A stretch of DNA of 64,000 bases from Nitrospirota bacterium (GCA_040755395.1 JBFMAX010000011.1:62001-126000); one strand, 5' to 3'. Counted from the first letter of the stretch, positions 25,579-34,204 are shown. Numbers and translations: made by a program. The notes: a model not told the origin generated them from the letters alone.

Positions 25579-26328
25579 TCAGTCTTCAGAGAGCGGAAAG
25601 TCCGAAGACGTTTCAACCTGGAGCGGCCGGTCGGTCAACGCCTCGTAGGCGGTCGTGACGCTTCCCACAGGAGATACCTGCAACAGGAAGGGAGTCTCCC
25701 AATCGCCATCAGCGACGTCATACTCCTCCGGCACCAGGACCCGACGCAGGTTCTGATCCCGCGCGGCCGCCAACTTGAGCGAAATGCCGCCGACCGCGCC
25801 GATGTGCCCGTCCCGGGTGACGGTTCCGGTCAGCACGCGGGCCGGCTGAACGAAATCGCCTTTCGCCAAGGCGACCACCGTCAGGCCGACCATGGCGGAC
25901 AGACTCTCGCCGTAGATGGTGACCCCTTCATATGGCACGGTCAACGAAACACTCCAGGAATCCGTATTCAGACCGGCCAGCCGAGCCGCCCGATTGATCG
26001 CGGTCACAACGGCCACCTGCGCCCGAATCGAAAATCGTCCCGGATTGGACTCAAAGGTGACCTCCATCCCGTTGCGGTCCTTGCGGCTCGCCAGGGAAAC
26101 CTGTAGTTGGGCGACCACCCCGATCGGTTTTCTGTCACGATCGAAGGCGGTGCCCAGGATCGGAATGATTTGCTTGCGGAGCTGGACTTCGTCCTGAAAC
26201 GACCGCGCCAGAGCAGGTGAGCTGATCGCCACAATGAGGCATGCCGCGATCCCTCCGAGTCCGAGAACCCCTCGCCGAGCCCTCTCCCGGTATGAGCACG
26301 TGCTGTTCTCTCGCCCCTGGCCGATCAT
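25579..26328 (-). CDS. Exported Lon-like (S16) peptidase-domain protein
   Basis: The 249-residue protein has a signal peptide or anchor (hydrophobic residues about 22-40, then ALA-R). The C-terminal part resembles the Lon proteolytic domain: YGESLSAMVGLTVVAL in the place of the catalytic-Ser strand, then TGTVTRDGHIGAVGGISLKLAAA with the candidate Lys of the Ser-Lys dyad and VLVPEE after it. There is no AAA+ module. The 190-bp foldback element sits 31 bp upstream of its start. Protease activity is inferred only from the retained dyad; a non-catalytic fold is possible. Confidence 0.7.
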   Translation of the reverse strand: MIGQGRENSTCSYRERARRGVLGLGGIAACLIVAISSPALARSFQDEVQLRKQIIPILGTAFDRDRKPIGVVAQLQVSLASRKDRNGMEVTFESNPGRFSIRAQVAVVTAINRAARLAGLNTDSWSVSLTVPYEGVTIYGESLSAMVGLTVVALAKGDFVQPARVLTGTVTRDGHIGAVGGISLKLAAARDQNLRRVLVPEEYDVADGDWETPFLLQVSPVGSVTTAYEALTDRPLQVETSSDFPLSED

Positions 26329-26359
26329 GGAAAATGTCCTCTGACGATTGCTACGCTTT

Positions 26360-26549
26360 CTAGGAGCCTGTCCGACATTGCCGTTCGTGACGAGGCGAAG
26401 GAGGTGCCGGCAGATGCAAGGCCGCAGGCCGCGAAAAACCGGAGGCGTATTCGCTGGAATACGTTGAGGATTTTTCGGGGCCGAGAACGAAGCAGATGCC
26501 GGTACATCGTTCGCCGCAGTAGAAAGGTCGATGTCGGACAGGCTCCTAG
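26360..26549. mobile_element. 190-bp foldback MITE-like element, copy B
   Basis: Terminal inverted repeats at 26360-26378 and 26531-26549 are identical to those of copy A (169-358), and the copies have equal length. About 23 of 190 positions differ by hand count. Several differences are paired across the stem: gtgccggc at 26404-26411 faces gccggtac at 26498-26505, where copy A has gcgtgagc and gctcctgc. The element lies just upstream of the Lon-like gene. Confidence 0.8.
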
Positions 26550-26833
26550 ATGGGATTATACCGCGTGATCGCCAAAAGGGAAGCCCATGGCGGACTTCCT
26601 GCCTGTTCCATCGGTTTGTGGGGAAAGAGGCTTATGTGCCTGGACGCGTGGCCGAAGAAGAACTGGTCCAATTTTCGAGAAAGGTTCGAATCAGAAAGGG
26701 GCGCACGGGAAGCCGGTTCACGTGGGAGAAACCTTGGGCCAACGGAAAAATACGCCTTTCCCCCTATGGCGCACGGACCTCAACCGCGCAGGCACGTGCC
26801 CATCGGCGGCGTCAAGGCAACGGGCAGTGTGAA
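26550..26833. other. Gap without recognisable gene
   Basis: This stretch between the foldback element and the PilZ gene has open frames on the plus strand but none with family resemblance, a good start site or a coherent composition. The region upstream of the PilZ gene would be on the other side (27203 and above), so this is a 3' region for that gene. I see nothing to annotate. Confidence 0.5.
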
Positions 26834-27202
26834 TCAGCCTGTTCCCGTTGCCACGACCAACTCCTGAAGCCGGACTCGAAGGTACCGCGGCAGGCAGACC
26901 TGCGATTCCAGATATTGCATCAAGCGCGCCTTGTCCTCGGCATCCATCATCAGGATTTCCAAGCCGACGCGGGCCCCGTGGGTCCACGTCACGGCTGCAA
27001 GGCGCACCGCGATCGATTTTTCGGGGATCGGCAAGCGGAGACGGGCTTGGACATACTGCCCAGGAACCAAAGGCTTGCGGCTGGGGCACCAACAGCCCGG
27101 CACTGACACATCAAACACACGCCCTTCGGCCTCAAGCGGCCCATCCCCCGAGCAGGACACGAGGCAATCCACTAAGTGGCGAGGACGCACACGGCAGTAC
27201 AT
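26834..27202 (-). CDS. PilZ-domain protein
   Basis: The 122-residue protein starts MYCRVRPRHLVDC, the arginine-rich N-terminal switch region of PilZ. It continues with GRVFDVSVPGCWC, an exact D-x-S-x-x-G core, then beta strands ending RLAAVTWTHGARVGLEIL. These features are consistent with cyclic-di-GMP binding. There is no other domain. It is 30 bp upstream of the secreted-protein gene's stop on the same strand side, so the order of transcription is secreted protein, then PilZ. Confidence 0.8.
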   Translation of the reverse strand: MYCRVRPRHLVDCLVSCSGDGPLEAEGRVFDVSVPGCWCPSRKPLVPGQYVQARLRLPIPEKSIAVRLAAVTWTHGARVGLEILMMDAEDKARLMQYLESQVCLPRYLRVRLQELVVATGTG

Positions 27203-27232
27203 CGCGCACCTCCTTGTTAGAACGGCTCGTTT

Positions 27233-27763
27233 TTATGGAAGGCCCGCTGAAGGACGCCCCACCTGCCCATTCATTTTCTGAGCTTCCTGAGCCAAGACAT
27301 CAACCTTATGGGAAGCGGCTTGCACCGCTTTATGGGAGAATCCGGCGAGAAGATCCGCCAATCCTTCCGTCGTGGGAGCGAAGGCGATGGTGCTGTCGAT
27401 TTGGGTCAGGCGAGTCCCTAGATAGCTCTCGAGTCGCTGCGCAGCCGCATGTTCGGCCTGGCACGGCTTGGACAGGACGCGGTCAGCGAGTTGCGCCCAC
27501 TCCATCGAGACAATCGTCAGACTGCCCGCGAGACCGGCGCTCGCCCCGGCCTTCGTCTGGACTTTCAGCACATTGAGCAGCAGGACAAAGCCGTCCGTGG
27601 AGTCCGCCTTGACCGTATAGCCCTTGGCTCGCAGCGTTTGCGCGATGGCCGACTCGACGGCTTTCGACGCCGGATCATCACCACCGTTCAGGATCGAGAC
27701 CGTCTGGCCGAACACAGACGGAATAGACGCTACGAAGAAGACGACGAAGGCGAGCAGAGACAT
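27233..27763 (-). CDS. Secreted protein of unknown function
   Basis: The start MSLLAFVVFFVAS at 27763, behind TTGGAG, gives 176 aa with a clear signal peptide ending near VFGQ. The mature part (VSILNGGDDPASKAVESAIAQ onward) is a small alpha/beta domain in which a nucleotide or sugar motif is not evident; it resembles the shape of lipoprotein-associated LPS or curli assembly domains only loosely. No family is recognised. It likely precedes the PilZ gene in one transcript. Confidence 0.6.
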   Translation of the reverse strand: MSLLAFVVFFVASIPSVFGQTVSILNGGDDPASKAVESAIAQTLRAKGYTVKADSTDGFVLLLNVLKVQTKAGASAGLAGSLTIVSMEWAQLADRVLSKPCQAEHAAAQRLESYLGTRLTQIDSTIAFAPTTEGLADLLAGFSHKAVQAASHKVDVLAQEAQKMNGQVGRPSAGLP

Positions 27764-27992
27764 GGCGGTCGCTCCAACGGCCACGGGATACGATCAGGAT
27801 AGGTTCACTTCACAAGGGTAACCTGCTCTCCGGCGGAACACTATTCTGCATTGGGGGCAAGGAGTCCCTCGTCGGTAGGGAGGAAGGCAACGGCACGATG
27901 CGTGGTCTCAGATCGATTCCAATCGCCAAGAACAATTGAACCGGACTCGCGGTCGAGGCAAGCAGGGGGTGCTGGAGCCTGTTGACACGGGT

Positions 27993-28067
27993 TCGAACCT
28001 CCTTCGAGTCACAAGGCTCCTGATCCTCGCAGTCGTTCCGCTTAAACGCCCGTCACACCCCTTGCGT
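27993..28067 (+). repeat. 75-bp island-flanking inverted repeat, left copy
   Basis: By hand alignment 61 of 75 positions match the reverse complement of 43190-43264 with no gap. The core TTCGAGTCACAAGGC (28003-28017) is identical in both, as is the inner end CCCCTTGCGT. The two copies bracket the helicase-methylase-ATPase region. It may be an end of a mobile unit or two copies of a dispersed element inserted in opposite directions. Confidence 0.7.
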
Positions 28068-28249
28068 GCTCCCAGTTGGGTTGAACTTGCGGTGGCAAGG
28101 GGGCGTGCCAGGCGCGCTCTGCCTCGGTGAGGATCGAAGCACTCTGGAGCCGCAAGGCTCATGCTCGCGGCTTTCGGGGCGCGCAGAACTTTTCGGACTC
28201 TGAGCCCACGCCGGTGAGCCCCTCCCATACTTCCGCCCCGCCCCGAATG

Positions 28250-28304
28250 AAAATGGGGACTGGCTCAGGCTCGAAAAGTCTCTGCCTGTGCCTGTCCCCA
28301 TTTT
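28250..28304. repeat. REP-like palindrome (AAAATGGGGAC ... GTCCCCATTTT)
   Basis: The arms aaaatggggac and gtccccatttt enclose about 33 bp containing ggctcaggctc and gcctgtgcc, which also pair partly. Palindromes with this tggggac/gtcccca core are common dispersed repeats, often linked to REP-associated tyrosine transposases. No transposase is present here. Confidence 0.6.
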
Positions 28305-28308
28305 CTGA

Positions 28309-28338
28309 CGCGGGAGACTGCCTCCGGCAGACTCCCGC
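28309..28338. repeat. Short perfect-stem hairpin
   Basis: CGGGAG-A-CTGCC and GGCAG-A-CTCCCG pair across the TCC loop, giving an eleven-pair stem with one A-A mismatch. There is no T-run after it, so it does not look like an intrinsic terminator. It directly follows the REP-like palindrome. Confidence 0.5.
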
Positions 28339-28602
28339 TCTTCGCCCACTAAAGGCCTGGCCTCGTGGCTCGTGCCACCAAGCCGATCTTTCGTCTCAGA
28401 TCCCCCACCCGCCCGGCTGTCTCAGTCGGGCGGCTTCAGTCCCTCCGGGTCTTCCCCTTTCACCCTTGGTGAGCCAGTCCTCCCCCATGACTTGTCTTGT
28501 GGTCCGCGCTCCGCTAGGCGCTTGCTCTCCTGTCTCTCCCTTAACACCGCTCCGTTTTGAGAATACAGCCGATTTTTATGGTCCTACCTACTCCCTCCCT
28601 CA

Positions 28603-28631
28603 TTGACAAGTGGAACAGTTTGGAATAGTTT
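28603..28631 (+). promoter_or_regulatory. Candidate promoter with 10-bp tandem operator
   Basis: TTGACA (28603-28608) is followed after 17 bp by TAGTTT (28626-28631), a strong -35 with a weak -10. Inside and overlapping this lie two adjacent 10-mers, TGGAACAGTT (28611-28620) and TGGAATAGTT (28621-28630), differing by one base. They could be the operator of the small HTH protein encoded 38 bp downstream. Confidence 0.45.
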
Positions 28632-28668
28632 GCCCTCAATTTGCGCGACCTTCTCAGGAGGCGCACTC

Positions 28669-28863
28669 GTGACCAACCACGCCCTCACTATCCGGCAGGT
28701 GGCTGAATACCTCCAAGTGACTGAAAAGACCATTTACAAACTCGCCTGGGCTGGCCGGCTCCCCGGGTTTAAGGTCGGTAACACCTGGCGCTTCAAACGA
28801 GAAGACATTGACAAATGGATCGAGTCGAATAAGCGGAAAGCAGTGAAGCCAAAGCCTCGTTGA
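28669..28863 (+). CDS. Small excisionase/MerR-type HTH DNA-binding protein
   Basis: A GTG start behind AGGAGG gives 64 aa. The whole protein is one winged helix-turn-helix of the excisionase type: LTIRQVAEYLQVTEKTIYKLAWAGRLPGFKVGNTWRFKREDIDKW. Such proteins regulate integrative elements and defence operons. Its stop overlaps the TTG start of the helicase gene, so it leads the island operon and may autoregulate from the tandem 10-mers upstream. Confidence 0.82.
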   Translation: MTNHALTIRQVAEYLQVTEKTIYKLAWAGRLPGFKVGNTWRFKREDIDKWIESNKRKAVKPKPR

Positions 28864-31800
28864 GTACCAGTTTGGCCGACAACCGTTTGATACTCCCAAT
28901 TGGACAGCGCGTCTTGCTGCCTGGCCACTTCGATGCGCCGGTGATCTTGGAAGACGCCCGGCCACTCGGCGTAGATGACTCCGCCGGCTACGAGTGTCGG
29001 GTCCGGCTGCCCGACGGCACCCTCGAGGAAGCAGTCATCTCCCAGGCGGAAGCGGCCACGCTCTTCGGCACGGACCGGGAAGCGCCGACGGCGATCAAGC
29101 CCGCCGATGCGGAACGACTCCGACTGTTGATCGAGTCCGCCCGAATCCGGCTGGCCTACGCCCACGACCGCCAGTTCGCCGTGAGCCTCTCCGGCATCCG
29201 CACACTCCCTCACCAGATCGAGGCCGTCTACCAAGCCATGCTACCGCAGCCTCGCCTGCGCTTTCTCCTCGCCGACGACCCGGGGGCGGGCAAGACCATC
29301 ATGGCCGGCCTGCTCATCAAGGAGCTCAAGCTCCGGGAGGCCATCGAACGGGTCCTGATCCTCTGCCCCGCGCCGCTCACGCCCCAGTGGCAAGACGAAA
29401 TGCTCCGCTGGTTCGGGGAGTCCTTCGACATTATTTTTTCCGCCGTTGACCAGCAGCAGCTCACAAATCCGTGGCAGCGCTCCTCGCAGGTCATCTCCTC
29501 CATCGACTACGCAAAGCAGGATGATGTGCGTGAGCGCGTGTGGCAGCAGCGCTGGGACCTCGTCGTGGTGGACGAAGCCCATAAGTGCTCCGCGAGGACC
29601 GCATCGGGAGGGCAGGGGCGGGAGCCCAAGGTCGCCACGACCAAGCGGTACGACCTCGTCACGCGGCTCACCTCCCAGGCCGACCACGTGCTCCTTTTGA
29701 CCGCAACCCCACACCACGGGGACGAGGACAAGTTTTCGCACTTCCTGCGGCTCATCGATCCCGACCTTTTCCCGGAACCGCATCGACTCGGGAAGCAAGC
29801 GACGTCGATTCGGGAGAGCGTGTTTCGCCTCGGCAAGGATTCACCATGGTGCCTGCGCCGTCTGAAAGAGGATCTCAAGGATCTCAACGGCAACCGCCTG
29901 TTTCCCGACCGGCACGCCAGGACCGTGACCTTTCACCTCAACAGCGAGGAGTACGCCCTCTACAAGTCGGTCACGGCATACATCAACGAGTTCATTCCTC
30001 AGCAGACGGGACAGCGACGGTCGTCTGCCGCGCTCACCCGCACCGTCCTCCAGCGACGCCTCGTGAGTTCGACCTGCGCCATCCACGAGTCGCTGAAGCG
30101 GCGCCTCAAGAAGCAGCAGGATCTGCTCGACGAGTTGGAGGGGCTCTCCCCGGCCCAGCGGGCCAAGCGCCTCGCCGCCCTTCAGGGACGGCTACCCGAT
30201 GCGGAGCAAGAAGAGGATGACCTTGACGAGGAGGTCCGCGATCAGCTGGTCGACGAGTACACGGCAGCCCTCGAGCTGGAGCAGCTCCGTGCGGAGATCT
30301 CCGCCCTCAGGGAGTTGGTCGAGCAGGCCCGCAGGGTGCGGGAGCAGGCGAGCGATTCCAAGTTGGCCGCGTTGAAGAAGTGCCTCAGCGAGGCGCAGTT
30401 CGTCGAACTGAAAGACGGCCGAGGGAAACTCCTGGTCTTCACCGAACACCGCGACACGCTCAATTACGTCCGCGAGCATCTCGAGCGATGGGGGTTCACG
30501 ACCTGCGAGATCCACGGCGGCATGAACCCCCACGAACGCAAGCAGGCGCAGGAACAGTTCCGGACCACCGCGCAAGTGTGTGTGGCGACCGAGGCGGCGG
30601 GCGAAGGGATCAACCTCCAATTCTGCCACCTCATGATCAACTACGACATGCCGTGGAACCCGACGCGCCTGGAGCAGCGCCTCGGCCGCATCCACCGCAT
30701 CGGGCAGGACAGGGACGTCTACGCCTTCAACTTCGTGGCCACGGATTCCGAGGACGGGCAGCCCATCGTCGAGGGACGCATCCTGCATCGCCTCCTCGAG
30801 AAGCTGGACACGATGAACGAGGCCCTCGAAGGGCGCGTGTTCGACGTGATCGGCGAGGTGCTTTCGCTGAATGACGTCAACCTTCCCGACATGCTGCGAG
30901 AAGCGGCCTACGATCCGCGTCGGCTGGACGAGTACTTGGACCAGATCGACCGCATCGACCCGGCCAAGTTAAAGGAATACGAGAACGCCACGGGCATCGC
31001 GCTGGCTCGGAGCCACGTGGACTTCACGGGCTTTCAGCGCCGCAACCTGGAGGTCGAAGAAAAGCGGCTGATGCCACGGTATGTGGAGGCGCAGTTCATC
31101 GCGGCGGCTAAGGAAATCGGTCTTCGCGTGGAGCCACGGGCGGATGGCCTATGGCGCATCGAGCATGTCCTGGCCGACTTGCGGACTGAGCGGCTGCGGT
31201 CGGTTCAGCGCCTGGGAAAGGCCGACCCCTCGTACCGCAAGGTCACGTTCCACAAACACCACCTCGAGCAGTCCGCGCACGCGGACGCCGTCCTCATGGG
31301 ACCCGGCCATCCCCTCTACGCGGCGCTTGACGAGATGCTCAACGAGAAGCTGGCGCCCCTCCAGGGAGGGATCGGGTTCTACGTGGATCCGATGACGACC
31401 GAGCCGTTCAGGCTCCACTTCTTTGAGATTTCCATCCGCGGCAAGGACTCGAAGGGCAATGACGTCCCGCTGCACGGAGAGCTCGTGGCCGTCCGCGAGC
31501 AGCGCGGGCACTTCGAGATCGTACCAAGCGATAGCCTGCTCAATCTCCCCCCTTACCCGAATCCCCCGGCCATGGCTGATCCCGTGGCAATCCAGGCAGC
31601 GTCCGACTATCTCAAGAGCACCTATCAGCTGGAATGCCGCGCCCGTTCCCAGGAGGAACGGCAGCACTTCGCCCGCATCCGCCGGGATTATTTGGAGCGG
31701 TCTTTCGATGTCCGGATCAAACGCGCCCAGGAACGCGCCATGCGGCTTCTTGCGGAAGCAGCCACGAAGTCGGAATTCAAGCTGGCGGCGGACGAGGCGC

Positions 31801-32402
31801 GCAAGCACGTGGAAGAACTGCAACGGCAGCGTGAGGAACGGATCAGCAGCCTGGGGAGGCTGGAAATCGCCCGAACGGGGCCTGTGCGGCATGTGGCCAC
31901 GGCCATTGTGCTTGCGCCCGGCGCGGACACCGAAGCCCAGCTGGCGGATCTCGCGGACGAGCTCGACCCGAACATCCGAAGGAAGAGCGAGCTGGCCGCC
32001 GAGGACATGGTCGTGGTCGCCCTCAAGGAGGAGGGATTTCCCGAGGACCGCATCGAGCGCGTCGGTCACCTCAAGCTCGGCTTCGACGTGCGCGCACATC
32101 GGATTACGGACCAGGCGACAGGGGAGGTCTTCGTGAAGCGCATCGAGGTCAAGGGCCGGAGGCGCGGGCAGGCCGTCCGCCTCACCACGAACGAGTGGTA
32201 CAAGGCCCAGCAGTTGGCGGAGACCTACTGGCTCTATGTCGTGTGGGATCCCCTTGGGCCGAACCCGGAGCTGGTCCGCATCCAGAATCCCGCCGCGCGC
32301 CTGGACCACGTCAAGCGCGAGATCGTGGCGGCGCGATTCTTTGAGATTCCTGCGGATGCGGTCGATCTTGTGGCCAAATCAGACCCCACCAGGAGGACGT
32401 AA
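28860..32402 (+). CDS. SNF2/DEAH-type helicase with C-terminal DUF3883-like domain
   Basis: A TTG start overlapping the HTH stop gives 1180 aa. The ATPase motifs are DDPGAGKT (139-146), DEAH at 238-241, LTATPHHGDE (motif III) and QRLGRIHRIGQ from 606 (motif VI); VCVATEAAGEGINLQF precedes motif VI. A coiled, acidic insertion lies near residues 410-500. The C-terminus (about 1040-1160; VGHLKLGFDVRAH, RIEVKGRR, YVVWDP) resembles DUF3883, a nuclease-like fold with E-x-K. Such helicases occur in DISARM-like and helicase-methylase-ATPase loci and are thought to move on DNA. The 1-bp overlap with the next gene indicates coupling. Confidence 0.88.
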   Translation: MSTSLADNRLILPIGQRVLLPGHFDAPVILEDARPLGVDDSAGYECRVRLPDGTLEEAVISQAEAATLFGTDREAPTAIKPADAERLRLLIESARIRLAYAHDRQFAVSLSGIRTLPHQIEAVYQAMLPQPRLRFLLADDPGAGKTIMAGLLIKELKLREAIERVLILCPAPLTPQWQDEMLRWFGESFDIIFSAVDQQQLTNPWQRSSQVISSIDYAKQDDVRERVWQQRWDLVVVDEAHKCSARTASGGQGREPKVATTKRYDLVTRLTSQADHVLLLTATPHHGDEDKFSHFLRLIDPDLFPEPHRLGKQATSIRESVFRLGKDSPWCLRRLKEDLKDLNGNRLFPDRHARTVTFHLNSEEYALYKSVTAYINEFIPQQTGQRRSSAALTRTVLQRRLVSSTCAIHESLKRRLKKQQDLLDELEGLSPAQRAKRLAALQGRLPDAEQEEDDLDEEVRDQLVDEYTAALELEQLRAEISALRELVEQARRVREQASDSKLAALKKCLSEAQFVELKDGRGKLLVFTEHRDTLNYVREHLERWGFTTCEIHGGMNPHERKQAQEQFRTTAQVCVATEAAGEGINLQFCHLMINYDMPWNPTRLEQRLGRIHRIGQDRDVYAFNFVATDSEDGQPIVEGRILHRLLEKLDTMNEALEGRVFDVIGEVLSLNDVNLPDMLREAAYDPRRLDEYLDQIDRIDPAKLKEYENATGIALARSHVDFTGFQRRNLEVEEKRLMPRYVEAQFIAAAKEIGLRVEPRADGLWRIEHVLADLRTERLRSVQRLGKADPSYRKVTFHKHHLEQSAHADAVLMGPGHPLYAALDEMLNEKLAPLQGGIGFYVDPMTTEPFRLHFFEISIRGKDSKGNDVPLHGELVAVREQRGHFEIVPSDSLLNLPPYPNPPAMADPVAIQAASDYLKSTYQLECRARSQEERQHFARIRRDYLERSFDVRIKRAQERAMRLLAEAATKSEFKLAADEARKHVEELQRQREERISSLGRLEIARTGPVRHVATAIVLAPGADTEAQLADLADELDPNIRRKSELAAEDMVVVALKEEGFPEDRIERVGHLKLGFDVRAHRITDQATGEVFVKRIEVKGRRRGQAVRLTTNEWYKAQQLAETYWLYVVWDPLGPNPELVRIQNPAARLDHVKREIVAARFFEIPADAVDLVAKSDPTRRT

Positions 32403-33181
32403 TGCCTAGAAGAGTTTTGAAGAACAAGCCGCTGGTCGAAGCCATCTTGGAGCTGAAGTGGGTGATACCCACATCAAAAGCGGGTGAAATCGAAGTAGAT
32501 CCGCACTATCGGATCTTACTCGGCCGCTTCTCGGAGAGGGTGGAGCAGGACTATCCGTTTCATGAGCCTCTGCCAAGTGCTCAGATTCCCGACATGATGG
32601 CCGCACACATGGTACAGCACCGATTCCGGATCGGACAGGGGAAATGGCCTCTCATACAAATCGGTCCCGGGATCATGACGGTCAACGAAACTGAGGGATA
32701 CATCTGGGACGACTTCAAGCGGCGCTGCGAGAAAGCTGTCAGGGATCTCTTCGATGCACACCCCGCGAAGCAGAGCTTTGCCCTACGAGATCTAGCTCTT
32801 CGATATATCGACGCAGTTGACGCGGACTTCACAAAAGAGAGCGTGTTCGATTTCCTCGATGAGAAGATGAAGACGAAAATCTCGCTTCCCGAGACATTGT
32901 TTGAGGGCGGACGGGTAAATAGGAATCCGACCGTGTTCAATTGGCAGGTGTCGTTCCAGCACGATGATCCCGGTGGGTTTCTTACCGTGCGCTTTGCTGT
33001 GGGGCAGCGGAATGGAAATCCTGCGTTGATATGGGAGACGATTGTACAAGCGTCGGGCGCCCAGATACCGCCAATTCCTGACGGGTTCTCCGCTTGGCTT
33101 AGCAAAGCCCACGACCTAACCGATGACTGGTTTTTCAAGCTGATCGAGGGTGATCTCGAAAGGAGGTTTTGCGGTGAGTAG
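32402..33181 (+). CDS. TIGR04255-like protein
   Basis: The 259-residue protein starts MPRRVLKNKPLVEAILELKW, the opening typical of TIGR04255, a sporadic family of unknown function found in accessory islands. The remainder (FSERVEQDYPFHEPLP, IGPGIMTVNETEGYIWDDFKRR, ALRYIDAVD) agrees with that family's layout. No catalytic motif is visible. Its start overlaps the helicase stop and its end overlaps the next start by 8 bp. Base composition is lower in GC than the helicase gene, suggesting a different origin. Confidence 0.75.
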   Translation: MPRRVLKNKPLVEAILELKWVIPTSKAGEIEVDPHYRILLGRFSERVEQDYPFHEPLPSAQIPDMMAAHMVQHRFRIGQGKWPLIQIGPGIMTVNETEGYIWDDFKRRCEKAVRDLFDAHPAKQSFALRDLALRYIDAVDADFTKESVFDFLDEKMKTKISLPETLFEGGRVNRNPTVFNWQVSFQHDDPGGFLTVRFAVGQRNGNPALIWETIVQASGAQIPPIPDGFSAWLSKAHDLTDDWFFKLIEGDLERRFCGE

Positions 33182-33551
33182 CGATTTGGCAACTATCGAT
33201 CTAAAGACCAGCTCGCTGCAAACAGACATATCCGCATCTGGTCACTGGAGTGAAAGCTTCGTCAAGCGGCCAGAGATGCCATGGGTGACCAACATGAGGG
33301 TACAGCTAGCCGGAATGCTCCTCGCCAATGCGACATCTCCAGCAACAGCAGCCCCAGATTACTGGTTCGTCGAGGGGCAGCGTCGTGGCACGTTGACCGC
33401 AGCATGGGTTGAAGGCGTTGTCGGCCGACGAATCACACGTTCGGAGGCGTTGCGAATCGCTGCGCAGATACTGCAACAAGCCGAACAGGAGCGATTAGAG
33501 TTCGCTGCGCGGGAGGCGGAGCGAGGCATTCAGTGGGAGGGAGGAGAATGA
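33174..33551 (+). CDS. Unknown small protein of the island
   Basis: A GTG start behind AAGGAGG gives 125 aa. A Ser/Thr-rich N-terminus precedes an Ala-rich central segment (QLAGMLLANATSPATAAPDYWFVEGQRRGTL region) and a charged C-terminal helix. No family is recognised. It is translationally coupled to both neighbours (8-bp overlap before, ATGA after), which argues that it is a real part of the operon, perhaps an accessory subunit. Confidence 0.6.
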   Translation: MSSDLATIDLKTSSLQTDISASGHWSESFVKRPEMPWVTNMRVQLAGMLLANATSPATAAPDYWFVEGQRRGTLTAAWVEGVVGRRITRSEALRIAAQILQQAEQERLEFAAREAERGIQWEGGE

Positions 33552-34204
33552 TCTACGAGTATCCTGATCAAAACGCGCCGCTTCGTCAGGGTGACATATT
33601 TGTGGGCATCCCACGGATCGAGCTTTCGCTTCGCAGTGTGGTGCTCGCAGAGGCTGACGGAGAACGCGAGGCGAGATGGGAAGATGTGGCTGGTCGAAGC
33701 GATCCATTCAACATGATCGTGCCAGTCCGTCCGGTTGCGGCCATAATAGCGACGCAAGACTGCGATACCCTTCACAGCCGTGACATCACGCTCTGCGAGA
33801 TTCGCAAATTCCGCGACGTCGAGCGAAAGAGTAAGGACACCTCTGCGGCGAAGAGCTGGAAGAACATTATCACCCAACAGGCGCGAATAAATCAGAAATG
33901 GTTTTATCTTCCGCCAGATGACAACATTGGGTTTTCGGAAAAGATGGGGGTCGATTTCCTCGTTACGCTTCGCGTGCCGAGAGCCGACCTCGAAGCGCTG
34001 CGATCCCTGAGGAAGGGCCGATTGAATGCGGTCGCCGATGAGCATTTTAGAGAGCGGATTGCTGACTTCTTCAGGCGCTACCCCTACGATGAGTGGTATC
34101 CCCTCAACAAGGAAGAGCTGCAGACCTACCTGGAAGAGTATCCCGATGCGATACCCTTCCCGTGGCAAACCACTGCAGAGGGCTCAGGAAACGGATCGAC
34201 ATGA
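33548..34204 (+). CDS. Unknown protein of the island
   Basis: The ATG at 33548 overlaps the preceding stop and follows GGAGGAG; the product has 218 aa. It begins MIYEYPDQNAPLRQGDIFVGIPRIELS and has an IIATQDCDTLHSRDITLCEIRKF-like segment; short motifs of this kind occur in proteins adjacent to DUF1156 methylases, but I cannot name a family. The last 4 bp overlap the methylase ATG. There is no membrane segment. Cys74-Asp-Thr-Leu-His could bind metal but this is speculation. Confidence 0.6.
   Translation: MIYEYPDQNAPLRQGDIFVGIPRIELSLRSVVLAEADGEREARWEDVAGRSDPFNMIVPVRPVAAIIATQDCDTLHSRDITLCEIRKFRDVERKSKDTSAAKSWKNIITQQARINQKWFYLPPDDNIGFSEKMGVDFLVTLRVPRADLEALRSLRKGRLNAVADEHFRERIADFFRRYPYDEWYPLNKEELQTYLEEYPDAIPFPWQTTAEGSGNGST

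Larger units (their letters stand above)
27785..28602. other. Gene-free left border of the accessory island
   Basis: About 800 bp without a credible gene. It contains the left 75-bp inverted repeat (27993-28067), a palindrome of the tggggac type (28250-28304) and a short hairpin (28309-28338). Frames that cross it are broken by these repeats. A 14-bp match to the tRNA-Glu T-arm (27984-27997) overlaps the start of the inverted repeat. Confidence 0.6.

Noticed and set aside
26550-26867. A small gene after foldback copy B
   Set aside because: It has no RBS or homology-like pattern and overlaps the end of the PilZ gene on the other strand.
27984-28020. A possible tRNA at the left island border because of CACGGGTTCGAA
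   Set aside because: No acceptor, D or anticodon stem is present; only a T-arm-like stretch remains.
28127-28606. A 159-codon frame in the left island border
   Set aside because: It crosses two palindromic repeats, has no RBS and looks like low-complexity Ser/Pro sequence.
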